Notes under the pieces: model-generated
What the model was told of the DNA's origin: nothing
What the model saw: the letters and a program-made list of their open reading frames with translations, nothing else
The model's database searches: none
Shown: one piece after another, positions 26,891 through 38,100 of the stretch
How positions within the stretch are numbered: the stretch's first letter is position 1
Layout: each line of letters opens with the position of its first letter
Program-made: the position numbers and the translations under genes
Assembly (NCBI GenBank): GCA_020631395.1
Contig: JAHDHI010000035.1
Span: 1-45,716 of the forward strand
DNA: 45,716 nt
Reading direction: 5' to 3'
Source of the DNA: Bizionia sp.
GTDB taxonomy: Bacteria > Bacteroidota > Bacteroidia > Flavobacteriales > Flavobacteriaceae

Positions 26891-27775
26891 TTATAGTCTA
26901 GTGTAGGTTACGTCAAGTATTCTACATTCTCCACCAAAGCATACATTGTAAGAAATAAATACATCTCCTGTGGTTTCATCTACATAACCAGCAGGATTAC
27001 TTTCTCCTGTACGACTTTCTACTGTGTTACCCCAATATCCTCCTAAGTTTTGAGTTTCTATGAATACATCTCCACAAACTACAGAGAAAATATAGGCATC
27101 TGCCCCAGGAGCTAATGCTCCAGGACCCCATGGTGGAGTTGATTGAGTGTCAAATGTGTTTGGTACAACACTACCTCCTTCAACATGAGGAATAAAGTTT
27201 TGTACACCAGCGTCATTGTCAGTTGTAGTAACACCATTTAGATTTGTATAATCATAAGTTACTTGGTAAGAATGGTCATTAATGGTGGATAAACACCCAA
27301 CAAATTTAATTTCAATGGTTTTATTGAGTTGAGACACTTCTGAACCAGCTTGTTGAGATGTCAAATCTATAAAAACAGAAGTTGGAGCATCTGCATCAAA
27401 GTTTCCAGTATTTATATCTATTGGAAACGGAACAAACTCAGAACCTCTATTTAGTGTAATTGTACCAGGTAAAGGTAAATCAAACTCAACACCTTCTGTT
27501 GCTGTAGACAAGGCTGTGTTTACTGCAAAGTTAATTGCAATGTCACTCGATGGTAAAGCACCACTTTGCCCTCCTAAAATCTTAATTGGGTATTCTTTGG
27601 TTACTACTCCTTCATCTGCAAAATAACTATTTGTAGCTGTTTTTTGAGCAAATCCAACAGTGTAAACACTAGATTGGAAACCATTGTCATTTTCATCGTC
27701 GACTAAACACGACACGCTTACTAGTGAAACTAGCAGCATTGCTAATAATTTGTTTAAATTTTTCATTTTTTTCAT
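26891..27775 (-). CDS. Surface lipoprotein A (SusCD operon 1)
   Basis: Read from the ATG at 27775 the protein has 294 residues; a second ATG is three codons later. Lipobox Cys23 (VSVSC) is followed by LVDDEND, an acidic export signal. Residues ~40-170 form a beta domain with GVEFDLP, INTGNF and IKFVGC. The same three landmarks occur in the paralogue at 39928-40734 (GVEFNL, VNTGNF, IIFIGC). The C-terminal ~125 residues contain CGDVFIETQN and CFGGEC. It starts seven bases after the SusD stop, so it is part of the operon. A role as an additional ligand-binding surface lipoprotein is inferred from context. Confidence 0.8.
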   Translation of the reverse strand: MKKMKNLNKLLAMLLVSLVSVSCLVDDENDNGFQSSVYTVGFAQKTATNSYFADEGVVTKEYPIKILGGQSGALPSSDIAINFAVNTALSTATEGVEFDLPLPGTITLNRGSEFVPFPIDINTGNFDADAPTSVFIDLTSQQAGSEVSQLNKTIEIKFVGCLSTINDHSYQVTYDYTNLNGVTTTDNDAGVQNFIPHVEGGSVVPNTFDTQSTPPWGPGALAPGADAYIFSVVCGDVFIETQNLGGYWGNTVESRTGESNPAGYVDETTGDVFISYNVCFGGECRILDVTYTRL

Positions 27776-27782
27776 TTTTTTT

Positions 27783-29306
27783 TTAGTTAACATCCCAAAA
27801 AATCTTAGTGCTAAAAGCATCAGATGTAGCTTGATTAGGAACGTTAGCTGAGTTAGTAGAATATTCTACAGTTGGGTAAAGCAATCTATTTGGTCTATTA
27901 GGTTGTTCCGCTATGATAGATAGTGGAACATCAGGGAACCCAGTTTTAGTGTAATCAATCCAAGAATCTATTGAATTATAACCACAAAGGGCAATCCACT
28001 TTTGAGTCATAATAGCTTCTATTTTGTTTGCAGAACCATTCCAACCTATTAAATTGGTGTTTTGGGATGCTGTGATATATCCAGCAGCAGATCCTGGAAT
28101 ACCTAGAATATCAAAAGAAGCTGTAATTCCACTTTCAAACAATGCTTGAGCATTACCAGAAAACCAACCTCTTTGAACAGCTTCAGCCTGTAGGAAATAG
28201 CTTTCGGCAGCAGTAAACAAATAACTGTCTTGAGTACCTCCTTTTAATAAACCTGGTCCTAATTCAGATAATTCTGGTGGAGCTACAGAATTTTCAGCAC
28301 CTTGTATTACTCCTACAACTTCACCAGCACCAACCAAACCAGCAGGAATTGGTTCGAACAATCTTGTAAGTCTTGGATCAGCAACTCCAGTCGCAATTCC
28401 GTTTTCGGTAGCAGTCCCTTTTAAGAATTCAGCCATATAGTCTGAAGGTACAAAAAAGTCATTGTTGAAGGTGTCAACACCTGCAGCATCTTGACCTAAG
28501 TTGTTCCAGAATGGATTTTGCTTTCCAACAGCTACTTCATATCCAGGGTTAAGGGTTGCATTAGTAGTGATGAAATTCATATCCAATGCAGCAATTTGTG
28601 CTGTTATGTAAGATGCCGTTTCAGCATCTGTTCCTGCCAATTCAGATTGTCTAAGCAGTATTCTTAGCTTAAGAGTGTTTGCTAATCTTATCCAACCTGC
28701 TAAGTCTCCAGAGAATACAGTGTCTTCAGACCCTACAGCTATGTAATTAGAAGAATTGTTCAATGTTTCTATCGCTAGGTCTATGTCTGTGATAAGTGCT
28801 CTATAAACTGTTTTTGCATCATCATAAGTTGGTGTTAAAGTGTTACCAAATTGCAATGCCTGAGAATAAGGAAGATCTCCATATAAATCCACTAAATATT
28901 GAAAGTAGTAAGATTTTAATATTCTAGATATTGCTTTATGATTATTAAATGCATCACTAGGGTTGTCTATAATGGTTTGGTATGTTCCCATGCCCAAATA
29001 CAGATTAGTCCACATAGATCCGTAGAAGTTGGAAGTGATGTTCAATCTGAATTCATCTTGGAATCCACCAGTAACATTGTTAATGTCTCCAGCCCATTGA
29101 TTCATCATAACACTTCCTAGTCGATTTGAAGTTACCTCAAATTGAGTTCTTGGAGCCTGAATGGCACCAGCCAAAAGTAAATTTGGATTGACAACATCTA
29201 CAGTTGCAGCTGTCGGAGATTCGTTAATGTCTAATGTACTCTCGCAAGAGTTAAATAATACACCTGCTAGAAGGAGCATCATGCATTTGTTAAAATATTT
29301 TTTCAT
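27783..29306 (-). CDS. SusD/RagB family lipoprotein, SusD_2 type (operon 1)
   Basis: A 507-residue lipoprotein with lipobox Cys21 (LFNSC). The helical core of the SusD_2 group is visible in LLLAGAIQAPRTQFEV, YYFQYLVDLYGDLPYSQAL, LANTLKLRILLRQSE and the C-terminal NRLLYPTVEYSTN and STKIFWDVN. SusD proteins sit as a lid on their SusC barrel and capture the ligand. It starts 11 bases after the SusC stop. It is homologous to 40747-42282, including the FWDVN end. The ligand cannot be read from sequence. Confidence 0.93.
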   Translation of the reverse strand: MKKYFNKCMMLLLAGVLFNSCESTLDINESPTAATVDVVNPNLLLAGAIQAPRTQFEVTSNRLGSVMMNQWAGDINNVTGGFQDEFRLNITSNFYGSMWTNLYLGMGTYQTIIDNPSDAFNNHKAISRILKSYYFQYLVDLYGDLPYSQALQFGNTLTPTYDDAKTVYRALITDIDLAIETLNNSSNYIAVGSEDTVFSGDLAGWIRLANTLKLRILLRQSELAGTDAETASYITAQIAALDMNFITTNATLNPGYEVAVGKQNPFWNNLGQDAAGVDTFNNDFFVPSDYMAEFLKGTATENGIATGVADPRLTRLFEPIPAGLVGAGEVVGVIQGAENSVAPPELSELGPGLLKGGTQDSYLFTAAESYFLQAEAVQRGWFSGNAQALFESGITASFDILGIPGSAAGYITASQNTNLIGWNGSANKIEAIMTQKWIALCGYNSIDSWIDYTKTGFPDVPLSIIAEQPNRPNRLLYPTVEYSTNSANVPNQATSDAFSTKIFWDVN

Positions 29307-29317
29307 AGTTAATTTTA

Positions 29318-32300
29318 TTAAAAAGTTAAATTAAGACCCAAACCAAAGGTTCTTGTTGCAGGTGTTGATGAGCCTACAGACGAAATACCTTGTCCATTAC
29401 CAGATGTGAATCCACTTTCTGGATCACTATATCCTCTGTTTTCACTAGGTAAGATAGTGATAGGGTTTCTTGCAGTAGCATTAATACTCAAACCTGTTAA
29501 GAATGTACCTTTTAATAGATTTTTGTTTAAGTCATACCTTAAAGACAGTTCTCTTACTTTGAAAGCGGTAGCGTCTAAGATGTGATTTTCTCCTATTCCT
29601 TGGTAGTTTCCAAAGAAGTTGATGTATGAACCAGCATTGTTTCCTCCAGAAGGGACAGATGTGTTTGCCTCATATACACCAGGAGATGTCTCTATTGCAG
29701 AGTTTGGCCAAATGAAAGCACCTCTACCTCCTTGAGCAGTTTCAACAGCGTGACCACTCCATGTCAATTGAGATTTAGTGTCTGCAAAGAATATGTGACC
29801 TGTTCTATAATCCATTGTTGCAGATAAAGTAAATCCTTTATATCTAAAAGAAGTATTTAAGTTTACAATGTGCTTAGGAGTAGTTCTCCCTTGAATTCTG
29901 ATACCTGCACCTTGAATTGGGTTACCATTACTAGGGTTGATCAACACTCTACCTTGAGGGTCTCTTTCATAGTAAGCAGTTTGCAATACTGGAAAAGCTT
30001 CACCTTCAATAGCATATGCTTGAGCCAATCCTCCAGTTGTCAATGCAACTTGAGTAGCTTGATCAGATACCTTTACAACTTCGTTTTCCGAAGTTGAATA
30101 ACCAACGTTAACATCGAAGTTGATGTCTTCAGATTTAATGATTTTCACACCTAAATCAATTTCAAATGCTGTTCCTTTTGTTTCTCCAACATTAATAGTG
30201 GCACCAGTAGTACCAGAAGTTGGGGAAGTCCCAATAAATGTAATTTGATCTTCTGTCTTGAATGACTGGTAACTTGCATCGAAAGTAATTCTGTCTTTCA
30301 GGAAGCCCATTGCCAAACCTATTTCTTGAGTTGTTGTAAACTCAGGAGTCAACAAAGGATCGGTAATGGTTCTATCGGCAACAAATGAATTTTGACCACC
30401 TAAAGGAAACCCAGGAGCAGCATTAAATACTTGTTGAATAGAGTAAGCTCCAATACCACCATCATTACCTACTTTTACGTAAGCAGCAGTAAGTTTCATA
30501 TAGTTCACGACATCTCCGCCAAAGTTTTCGAAAGCTTTGGTAGGAACGAAAGAAGCACTGACACTTGGGTAAAAGAAGGATTGGTTGGCTACAGCCAAAG
30601 TTGACGACCAGTCATTTCTACCTGTAACGTTTAAGAAAAGGAAATCTTTATATCCAAAATCCAAGTTGGCGAAAGCACCAATTCTTGAACGAGTTGATCT
30701 TCTGTCTCTAGTAGTTCCATCTGCAAAACCATTGTTCAAGTTTGTTGAAGTATACAATCCAGGGATAGTTAAATCCACACCACCTACTCTTGTATCATTA
30801 AATTTAAAATATTGGTTGTTTAGACCTATATTGGCTCCAAAAGAAATGTCATCTGTCAACATATAATCTAAATTCACAAAGAAATCCGTATAGTATTGAC
30901 TACTTCTAAAGTTAGCAATATTGAAAGAAGATGCAGAAGTCCTGTTTGCTCCTGTATTCGCAATGATTTCTGCAGGCTCCACATACTCATTAGCATAGTT
31001 TAAAGTAGTGCCATCATTAACTCTGGCATTGCTTAATAGTTTTAAAGAGATATTGTTATTGATTGTATATCCAAGCTCACCAGCCAAACTAATGTTATTG
31101 GTCTCATGTTCGGCTCTTTGGTTTTCTCTGTTCCAATATGGGTTAGTGAAATATGCATTCCAGTGACCTTCGTTTCCAGAATTGGCAAAAGCCGTAATTG
31201 GAACATTGGAAGCTGTTTGCAATAACTGTGTGTATAAGTTACCATTGTGAAATTCTGCGCTTGTGTTAGTATAAATAATGTTGGCGCTAGCAGACCAGTT
31301 TCCTGCAGTCTTCCCTGCATTGAACGTAAATGTATTTCTTTTACGTTTGTCATTTTCAATAATGAATTCCTGATCTACGTGTCTTCCACCAAGAGAAATA
31401 TAACCATTGGCATCTCCAGAAGAAACATTGAATGAGTTTTGCTTAGTCAAACCTGTTTTGTAAAATTCCTTGATATGGTCACTACCTCTAGATGAGTAAG
31501 GAGCTGTAATGAATGTACCATCAGCTTGAGGTAAACCTACAGGAACTATTTGTCCATCAAATTCTGGTCCCCATCCACCATTTTCATAAATTACATTTTC
31601 AAAACCATTACCTAAATCCCAACCTTGACCATATCTAGTCTGTCTTTCTGGAACAAATGCCACTGATTCAAATTCAAGGGAACTGTTAACAGTAATTGTC
31701 ATTTTTTCACCTTTACTGATTTTCTTCGTAGTAACAACAATTGCTCCATTTGAACCTTGAGAACCATATAGTGCAGATCCTGCCGCCCCTTTGATAACGT
31801 TTACAGATTCAATTTGGTTTGGATCCAAAGCGTTTAAGAAGGTAGTACTGGAAATTGCTCCGTCAATAACGACCAAAGCTTGGTTGTTACCAGAAATGGA
31901 ACGGTTACCACGAAGTACAATTCTTGTCGACCCGTTTACACCACCAGAGTTCTGTGTAATTTGTAAACCTGTTACCTTACCAGATAAACTGTTTACCACA
32001 TTAGGGTTGTTGGCTTTAACTAACTCTTCTGTCTTTACTTCTTGATAAGCCGTTGTTACAGCATCTTTCTTTCTTTTAATACCAAGTGCAGTGATTACAA
32101 CTTCATCAATTGCTGTAACATCTACCTCCATACTAAAACTAATGTCATTAGATGCTCCTACAGTCTTGTCTACAGTCTTGTATCCAACAGAGGAGTATCT
32201 AAGCACATCATTTGTACCAACAGATAATGAGTATTTCCCATCAAAATCCGTTTGAGTACCATTGCTTGTACCTACAACAGCAATACTTACTCCAGGCATC

Positions 32301-32413
32301 GGTAATCCGTTTTCGTCGGATATTGTCCCTGAAATTGATTTTTCTTGTGCGAACGTTAGTTGCACAACAAACGCTAGAAACAGCGTTAAAATTCCACTAA
32401 ACTTTGTTTTCAT
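29318..32413 (-). CDS. SusC/RagA TonB-linked outer-membrane transporter (operon 1)
   Basis: A 1031-residue protein. It has a signal peptide (to ~residue 22, TFAQ), a carboxypeptidase-D-regulatory-like domain (residues ~26-98), a TonB-box region AIDEVVITALG (~101-111), a plug domain (SLSGKVTGLQI, NVIKGAAGSALYGSQGSNGAIVVTTKK) and a 22-strand barrel ending GLGLNLTF with terminal Phe. It imports a ligand delivered by the adjacent SusD, using TonB energy. The first ~115 residues resemble the SusC at 35117-38374, but the rest resembles the SusC at 42287-45364, so the gene appears mosaic. Confidence 0.95.
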   Translation of the reverse strand: MKTKFSGILTLFLAFVVQLTFAQEKSISGTISDENGLPMPGVSIAVVGTSNGTQTDFDGKYSLSVGTNDVLRYSSVGYKTVDKTVGASNDISFSMEVDVTAIDEVVITALGIKRKKDAVTTAYQEVKTEELVKANNPNVVNSLSGKVTGLQITQNSGGVNGSTRIVLRGNRSISGNNQALVVIDGAISSTTFLNALDPNQIESVNVIKGAAGSALYGSQGSNGAIVVTTKKISKGEKMTITVNSSLEFESVAFVPERQTRYGQGWDLGNGFENVIYENGGWGPEFDGQIVPVGLPQADGTFITAPYSSRGSDHIKEFYKTGLTKQNSFNVSSGDANGYISLGGRHVDQEFIIENDKRKRNTFTFNAGKTAGNWSASANIIYTNTSAEFHNGNLYTQLLQTASNVPITAFANSGNEGHWNAYFTNPYWNRENQRAEHETNNISLAGELGYTINNNISLKLLSNARVNDGTTLNYANEYVEPAEIIANTGANRTSASSFNIANFRSSQYYTDFFVNLDYMLTDDISFGANIGLNNQYFKFNDTRVGGVDLTIPGLYTSTNLNNGFADGTTRDRRSTRSRIGAFANLDFGYKDFLFLNVTGRNDWSSTLAVANQSFFYPSVSASFVPTKAFENFGGDVVNYMKLTAAYVKVGNDGGIGAYSIQQVFNAAPGFPLGGQNSFVADRTITDPLLTPEFTTTQEIGLAMGFLKDRITFDASYQSFKTEDQITFIGTSPTSGTTGATINVGETKGTAFEIDLGVKIIKSEDINFDVNVGYSTSENEVVKVSDQATQVALTTGGLAQAYAIEGEAFPVLQTAYYERDPQGRVLINPSNGNPIQGAGIRIQGRTTPKHIVNLNTSFRYKGFTLSATMDYRTGHIFFADTKSQLTWSGHAVETAQGGRGAFIWPNSAIETSPGVYEANTSVPSGGNNAGSYINFFGNYQGIGENHILDATAFKVRELSLRYDLNKNLLKGTFLTGLSINATARNPITILPSENRGYSDPESGFTSGNGQGISSVGSSTPATRTFGLGLNLTF

Positions 32414-32438
32414 TTTATAATTTATTTGAATTAGTCTA

Positions 32439-32470
32439 GGCCAAAAATCCTAATAAAAAGTTAATTAACC
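32439..32470 (-). promoter_or_regulatory. Conserved SusC leader block, copy 1
   Basis: This 32-base block lies 25 bases before the SusC start and is identical at 28 of 32 positions to the block at 38401-38432, which lies 26 bases before the neighbouring SusC. The shared core on the plus strand is TCCTAATAAAAA followed by TAATTAACC. Just beyond it each copy can form a short hairpin ending in a T-run. It may be a promoter or a 5'-leader element. It does not match TAnnTTTG exactly. Confidence 0.55.
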
Positions 32471-32551
32471 AACTTTTTTGTCATAATTTTCGAGTAGGAG
32501 TTGTCAAATGCGCAACGAAAATGTAATATAAAGCAAGTTTTTTTATGCTTT

Positions 32552-33559
32552 TTAATCATGGATTTCGATATTCTCAAAGTGGGATTCCCATGCAGATATC
32601 GATGCTATAAAAGATTTTGGAGAATTTAGTTGATTGCCCATTCTATCTCCGAAAGTTGCCACTCCAAAAACATTCCACTTGTTGTTTTCGTTATCTATTA
32701 GAATATTGGGAAAATCTTCGCTTGGAAGAGGAGAAAAACTTAAACCTATTGGAGTGTAAAAACTGTTGAAAAAAACTTTTCCCTTATTGCCCACAACAAT
32801 GGCATTTTTACCATTAACGGTTAAATATTCGATTTGAGTATTGTTACTGAAGTTGTCGTAGTCATACAAATGAACGAGATCATTCCCGTTGTTGCTTTCG
32901 TTTATCACTCCAAACCTGTTGTAATGCAAAGGAATTGATGGTTGAGTACAATTGTTGCAGCTATTTGTGTTTTCATGTTTGAATACAGCTGCATTTGGGA
33001 AATGATTTTTAAGAATGGACCAAGTCGTTTCCACAATGTTAAAAGTTTCTAGGGTTTCATCATATTCGTAACCTCTGATCGATGAAGATTTCATCTGTGG
33101 CCAATATTGATTGTGATTCGAATCAGAGGTTATTTGGTTGTCTTTGTAAAGATAACCCGAAGCCCTTAGTGTGATAATTTCATTGGTACTCAGTTCTCTA
33201 TTGAAACATAATGCACTCTTTGTATTGGGACAGTATGTCAAGGCAAAGTGCGTATTTTCAAAACTATCGTTGATTACTTCATAGTAGTTGGTGAAATCAT
33301 AAGGGTATGCATAAATGTTACCATTGATGTTCAACATTGCAACTTTTGCATTTTCTGCCAAGTAATTCAAGTCATTTACTTCAGAGATGTTAGAGTAAAC
33401 CGGATTGATCATGACAGGAAAAGTAGAAATACCTCCTTGTATGTCTGAGGTTGGTACATTCCAAATGTTTTCAATGGAATTGTTGCTAGCTGTTTTCTTA
33501 GGTGGTTCAGATGAGCAACTAACTAATGATAGAGAGAGTATAAGGTATAAATACTTCAT
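32552..33559 (-). CDS. DUF3179 lipoprotein
   Basis: The ATG at 33559 gives 335 residues; an ATG eight codons earlier is less likely because the signal peptide begins at MKYLYLILSL. Lipobox Cys15 is in LVSC. DUF3179 hallmarks are the V-Y-x-x-x-S/N-D-L segment and YPYDFTNYYEVINDSF, then TYCPNTKSALCFNRE and a C-terminal GNKGKVFFNSFYTP. DUF3179 proteins are secreted and of unknown function; the Cys pair (CPNTKSALC) suggests a metal or disulfide site, but this is unproven. It lies between two SusCD units, with its own gaps on both sides. Confidence 0.82.
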   Translation of the reverse strand: MKYLYLILSLSLVSCSSEPPKKTASNNSIENIWNVPTSDIQGGISTFPVMINPVYSNISEVNDLNYLAENAKVAMLNINGNIYAYPYDFTNYYEVINDSFENTHFALTYCPNTKSALCFNRELSTNEIITLRASGYLYKDNQITSDSNHNQYWPQMKSSSIRGYEYDETLETFNIVETTWSILKNHFPNAAVFKHENTNSCNNCTQPSIPLHYNRFGVINESNNGNDLVHLYDYDNFSNNTQIEYLTVNGKNAIVVGNKGKVFFNSFYTPIGLSFSPLPSEDFPNILIDNENNKWNVFGVATFGDRMGNQLNSPKSFIASISAWESHFENIEIHD

Positions 33560-33621
33560 ATTGATGTTGTTTGAATTGTGCATTTATAAGAAATAGTCGT
33601 AAATGATGGCAAATACCTTAC

Positions 33622-33660
33622 AAAAAAAACCTCATAAGATCAGAGCCTTATGAGGTTTTT
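33622..33660 (-). terminator. Intrinsic terminator after the plain SusCD pair
   Basis: Arms ACCTCATAAG (33629-33638) and CTTATGAGGT (33647-33656) with an eight-base loop are flanked by an A-run and a T-run. It lies 22 bases after the SusD stop at 33683 and separates this pair from the DUF3179 gene. It could also work in the other direction. Confidence 0.88.
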
Positions 33661-33682
33661 GTATTTTAATGCTTCTAATGAA

Positions 33683-35104
33683 TTATAGAGTATCCCAAAA
33701 TACTTTTGTAGTTTGAGTATCTCCACCTATTGCAGTTGAAGCTGCTTCCCAGTTTGTTGGGTTTAAGTTTTGTTCATTAACAGGATAAGTATATCTTGTT
33801 GGAACAGGCAATTCAGAAATTGCAGCAAGGTTCAATGCTGGAGCATCATATTTTCTCCAAGCAGTCCAAGCTTCAAAACCTCTGTTGTACATTGCCAACC
33901 AAAATTGAGTTCCAATTTTTTCTCTCCAAGTTCCACTAGCTGTTGTATAGGCTACATCTGCATTAGCAAGGTATGTTGTTACATCAGTAGCACCCCAAGC
34001 TTCAAACGATGCTGTTATTGCTGCATTGTAATGCCCTTCTGCATCAGCAGGAGTTCCAACGATTGATCTTTCTGCTGCTTCGGCCAAGTAAAAGGAAACT
34101 TCAGAAAAATCCATCAAGTTTGCAGGATTTGTTGGCTCGTGCATTGCTGCTCCAATATGTGTATAGTTTGCAAAGTTGTTGTTTGCTCCATATATACCTC
34201 CAGTATATACATCAGGACCTAAGTTCTGATCAAAGTAAACTGCTCTTCTAGGGTCATCTAGATTGTTCATGATGTCAACTATAGTATTTGCAGCAACGAA
34301 ATCCGATCTTCCAGACTGTACCAAATCCACCCATACCGGGTTTGTGTTTGGAGTCGAACTTTCATACTGTAAAGTTGCATTGTCAGCATTGGATGTAAAT
34401 ACACCAGCATTTACAGCAGATGTTATGGTAGACTGAGCCAAAGTAGGGTTAACATCCGTCAAACGAATTCCCAACTTCAATTTCAAAGAGTTGGCAAATT
34501 TTGTCCATGCAGCAGCATTGCCAGCATACAATTTATCGGCAAAACCGAAACCAGCATCGGTAAGGTCTGGGATGGCAGCATCCAAACGTGTGATTAAATC
34601 ACTGTAGATGGCTGCATCATCATCGTAACTAGGAAGCGTGTTGTCACTCAAAGCTTCACTGTAAGGAATATCTCCAAAAGTATCCACCATTTGTTGCCAA
34701 GTGTAGATCATCAAAACCTCTGCTTGAGCTATCTTGGCTTTTTTCTCAGCTTCAGATGCTCCACTAGCGGAAACGTTGCTTTTAGCGGTCTTTAAATCCA
34801 ACAATACATCTCTATACATTTCCGACCAATGTCTCTGAGGTATGTTTCTACCTACTAAATCGTAATTGGCTTCATCCGTATAGGTTGTTTCAGTCCAATG
34901 TTGTCCCAACATCCTGAATATGTTGTTGTTGACGTTTGTGCTGGTCATTTGATCAACCAAACTCTTGGTTGCAGAATTGTATAAGAATTCTGCTGCTACT
35001 TGAGTAGGGTTTTTTGGATCTCTGTTCAAGTCTTCATATTGGTCGTCTGTTTGACAGGAAGCCAATAATATGATTGACATGGTTGTTAAAAATAATTTTT
35101 TCAT
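33683..35104 (-). CDS. SusD/RagB family lipoprotein (plain pair)
   Basis: A 473-residue lipoprotein with lipobox Cys17 (LLASC) and an acidic QTDDQYED after it. SusD-like helices are visible in LNRDPKNPTQVAAEFLYN, YTWQQMVDTFGDIPYSEAL, FANSLKLKLGIRLTDV and the C-terminal PTRYTYPVNEQNLNP and TTKVFWDTL. Compared with the other two SusD proteins it is shorter and less alike, so it probably binds a different ligand. It starts 12 bases after its SusC partner, and a terminator follows directly. Confidence 0.93.
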   Translation of the reverse strand: MKKLFLTTMSIILLASCQTDDQYEDLNRDPKNPTQVAAEFLYNSATKSLVDQMTSTNVNNNIFRMLGQHWTETTYTDEANYDLVGRNIPQRHWSEMYRDVLLDLKTAKSNVSASGASEAEKKAKIAQAEVLMIYTWQQMVDTFGDIPYSEALSDNTLPSYDDDAAIYSDLITRLDAAIPDLTDAGFGFADKLYAGNAAAWTKFANSLKLKLGIRLTDVNPTLAQSTITSAVNAGVFTSNADNATLQYESSTPNTNPVWVDLVQSGRSDFVAANTIVDIMNNLDDPRRAVYFDQNLGPDVYTGGIYGANNNFANYTHIGAAMHEPTNPANLMDFSEVSFYLAEAAERSIVGTPADAEGHYNAAITASFEAWGATDVTTYLANADVAYTTASGTWREKIGTQFWLAMYNRGFEAWTAWRKYDAPALNLAAISELPVPTRYTYPVNEQNLNPTNWEAASTAIGGDTQTTKVFWDTL

Positions 35105-35116
35105 AATTTTTCTTTT

Positions 35117-38100
35117 TTAAAATTGCAATTTAAGGTTTAGACCAAGCTCTCTCATAGATGGATACGATCCAGATTGATAACCTTGAATGTTACCTGAACT
35201 CAATCCAGCTTCTGGATCTGCATAAGGTACGCTTTTATCTATAATCCATAAATTTCTACCGATAACAGCTAATGACGCATTTGTAAATGGTACGCTGCTT
35301 AAAATCTTTGGACCAAATTTATAAGTCAAACTAGCTTCACGCAATTTGATGAAACCGGCATCGTAGACGTGTTGGCTATTGGCAGATCTAGCCCAACCCC
35401 AAGGGTTATTGGAAGTATCTGCACTAGCTCTTATCGTGTTTGGAGTGCCATCTGGTGCTACCCCAGACAATAGAACACCTCCTGTATCTGCACCATAGTT
35501 GCCAGGTGTACCGGTAATGGGGTTTCTTACTGGGTTACCCAGTTCGTTGTTTCCTGCACTAAAGTCATACAAACCAGTACCAAAACCGTACCATGTGTCC
35601 AAAGAGAAGACATCTCCTCCTTTTTGCATGTCAATCAAGAAGCTCAAGTTGAAGTTTTTGTATGTGAAGCTATTGCTTAAACCAGCAGTCCAATCTGGAT
35701 TGATGTCACCTATGATTTCATTGTTCGTAGCTGAGATTTGGTATTTACCAACTCTTGAAGCACTACCTGTCTGTATGATGATTGGTTGACCATTTTCATG
35801 GTATACCAAATCCGTTCCTCTAATGATTCCGTATGGTTGCCCCACGGTTGCATTGATGGAAACACCACCTTGGAAAGATCCCAATTGAAGGTTTTCAATA
35901 CCGTCAGCTAGTTCCGTTACCAAGTTTTCATTTTTAGACCAGTTCAAATTAACATCCCATTTGAAGTTTTCTGTTTGCAATGGTGTAGCATTCAATTGTA
36001 CTTCCCAACCTTTGTTCTCTATGGTACCTGCATTCAACAATACAGAGGTGTATCCTGTAGAGTTTGAAACTGGTACAGAAGTAATTTGATCTATGTTTTT
36101 GGCTTGATAATAAGAAACGTCAAATCCAACACGTCTTTTTAGAAACTGCATTTCCAATCCAACTTCCCAGTTTTCTTGTTGTTCAGGTCTAAGATTCAAG
36201 TTGTTTCTTGAACCAGGGTTAGAGGCTATACCTGTACCTGCAAATGGGGTGCCTATCCCATAAGTATTAAATACATTGTAGTTAGTCGTACCGTTACCTA
36301 CCGTACCTATGTTAGCTCTTAGTTTTCCAAAGTTCAACCATTGCGCTTCGATGAACTTTGAGAATATCAAGGAACCAGTCACTGAGTAATAATCATAGCT
36401 GTTTTTTGCTTTAGGCAAACTAGAATTTCTGTCTACTCTATAAGTTCCTTCCAAATAAGCAAAGTTGTCGTATCCTAAACTAACACGACCAAAAAGACCG
36501 TCCACTTTTTGAACTGCTTCGAATTCAGCAGGAGCATTTATTGGGTTAACACTGTTTGACAAAGAATATAGTCCAGCCAAGTTCAACCCTCCATTCGTAG
36601 CTGCAAAGATGCTACTCCAATCGTTTCTTCTTAGATTTGTACCAATGTTTCCATCTATATTCAACTTCTCCGTTAGGTCTTTGTTGAAGTTCAAGAACAA
36701 ATCATAGTTGTATTCAGCAACGTTGTTGTTGTATCTAGAATACCTTGAGACATTTGAACTACCTACATTTGTTCTTTCTTCTTGTATTTCACTATAAGTG
36801 TCATAAGTAAATCTACCCAATACACTCAACCAATCATTTATCTCATAATCCAAGACGATGTTACCATAGTAACGGTTACGTTGATCTGTCTGATAGTTTT
36901 GGTAATATGTCCAGTATGGGTTGTCAGAATATATTGGAGACAAATCCGTTGCAGAATTTGGATTCCAAGTGATGTTTTGACCTGTAGCAAAGTAAGCTTC
37001 TTCTTGAGCAGCGACATCTACGTTGGTTTGCCACCATTGTCTAAATTGTTGCATGGAGTTGTTGGCATCGTATCCAGTACCGTATCTTCCTTTACCATTA
37101 GTCTTTGTGTAGGTCAAGGTCGCAGAGGCATTGAATTTGTCTGTGAATTGGTGAGAACCAGAAAAGTTAATCGTGTTTCTTTTGATTTCACTATTTGGTA
37201 AACCACCCTCTTGAAGCATGTTGGTAAACCCTAATCTGAAAGTAGAAGTGTCATTTGCACCATCCAAAGATACCGAGTTTATTGCTGTTGAAGCTGTTTG
37301 CCAAACATAATTTGGATCGTTTGCTCCAGCAACCCATGGAGAAGCTTGTTGGTATGTTGGCAATTGCGGGTAAATCGAATTCCATTGGTATACTGGAAGA
37401 TTCGCATCGAAAGCAGCACCAAATGATGCATCCTCAGTAAATGGAGTTGTCAAATCAGGAATACCATCTCCATTTATGTCCGTGTAGCCAAAGTAACCAG
37501 ATGGGTCATCATAATAAGGGCCATATCCAGCACCATATTTCTTTTGGTATGTTGGAAGCGTCTCTTTATCTGCAGTTCCAAGTGTCATACTTGAATTAAC
37601 TGTTACTCCAATTCCTTTTTTCTTAGTTCCTTTTTTTGTAGTAATCATTATGACACCATTGGAAGCTCTTGAACCGTATAGTGCAGATGCAGCAGCACCT
37701 TTCAATACGTTAATCGATTCAATGTCATCAGGATTGATGTCAGAAGCAGCATTACCATAATCATAACCTCCTCTACCTGTTCTTTGGTTTCCAGAGTTTG
37801 AGTTACCATTGTCGATTGGAATACCATCTACAACGAATAGAGCTTGATTGTTACCTCCGATGGAAGCATTACCTCTAATCACAACGTTGGTGGATCCGCC
37901 TAAGGTTCCAGAAGATTTAATGTCCAAACCAGCAACTTTACCAGATAGAGCGTTTACAAAGTTTGAGCTTTTAACTTTGGATACAGCCTCTCCTTTTACT
38001 TCTTGAGTGGCATAACCTAAGCTTTTCTTCTCTCTTTTGATACCCAATGCCGTAACGACAACCTCGTCTATGGCTGTGACATCCACTTCCATGTTGAAGC

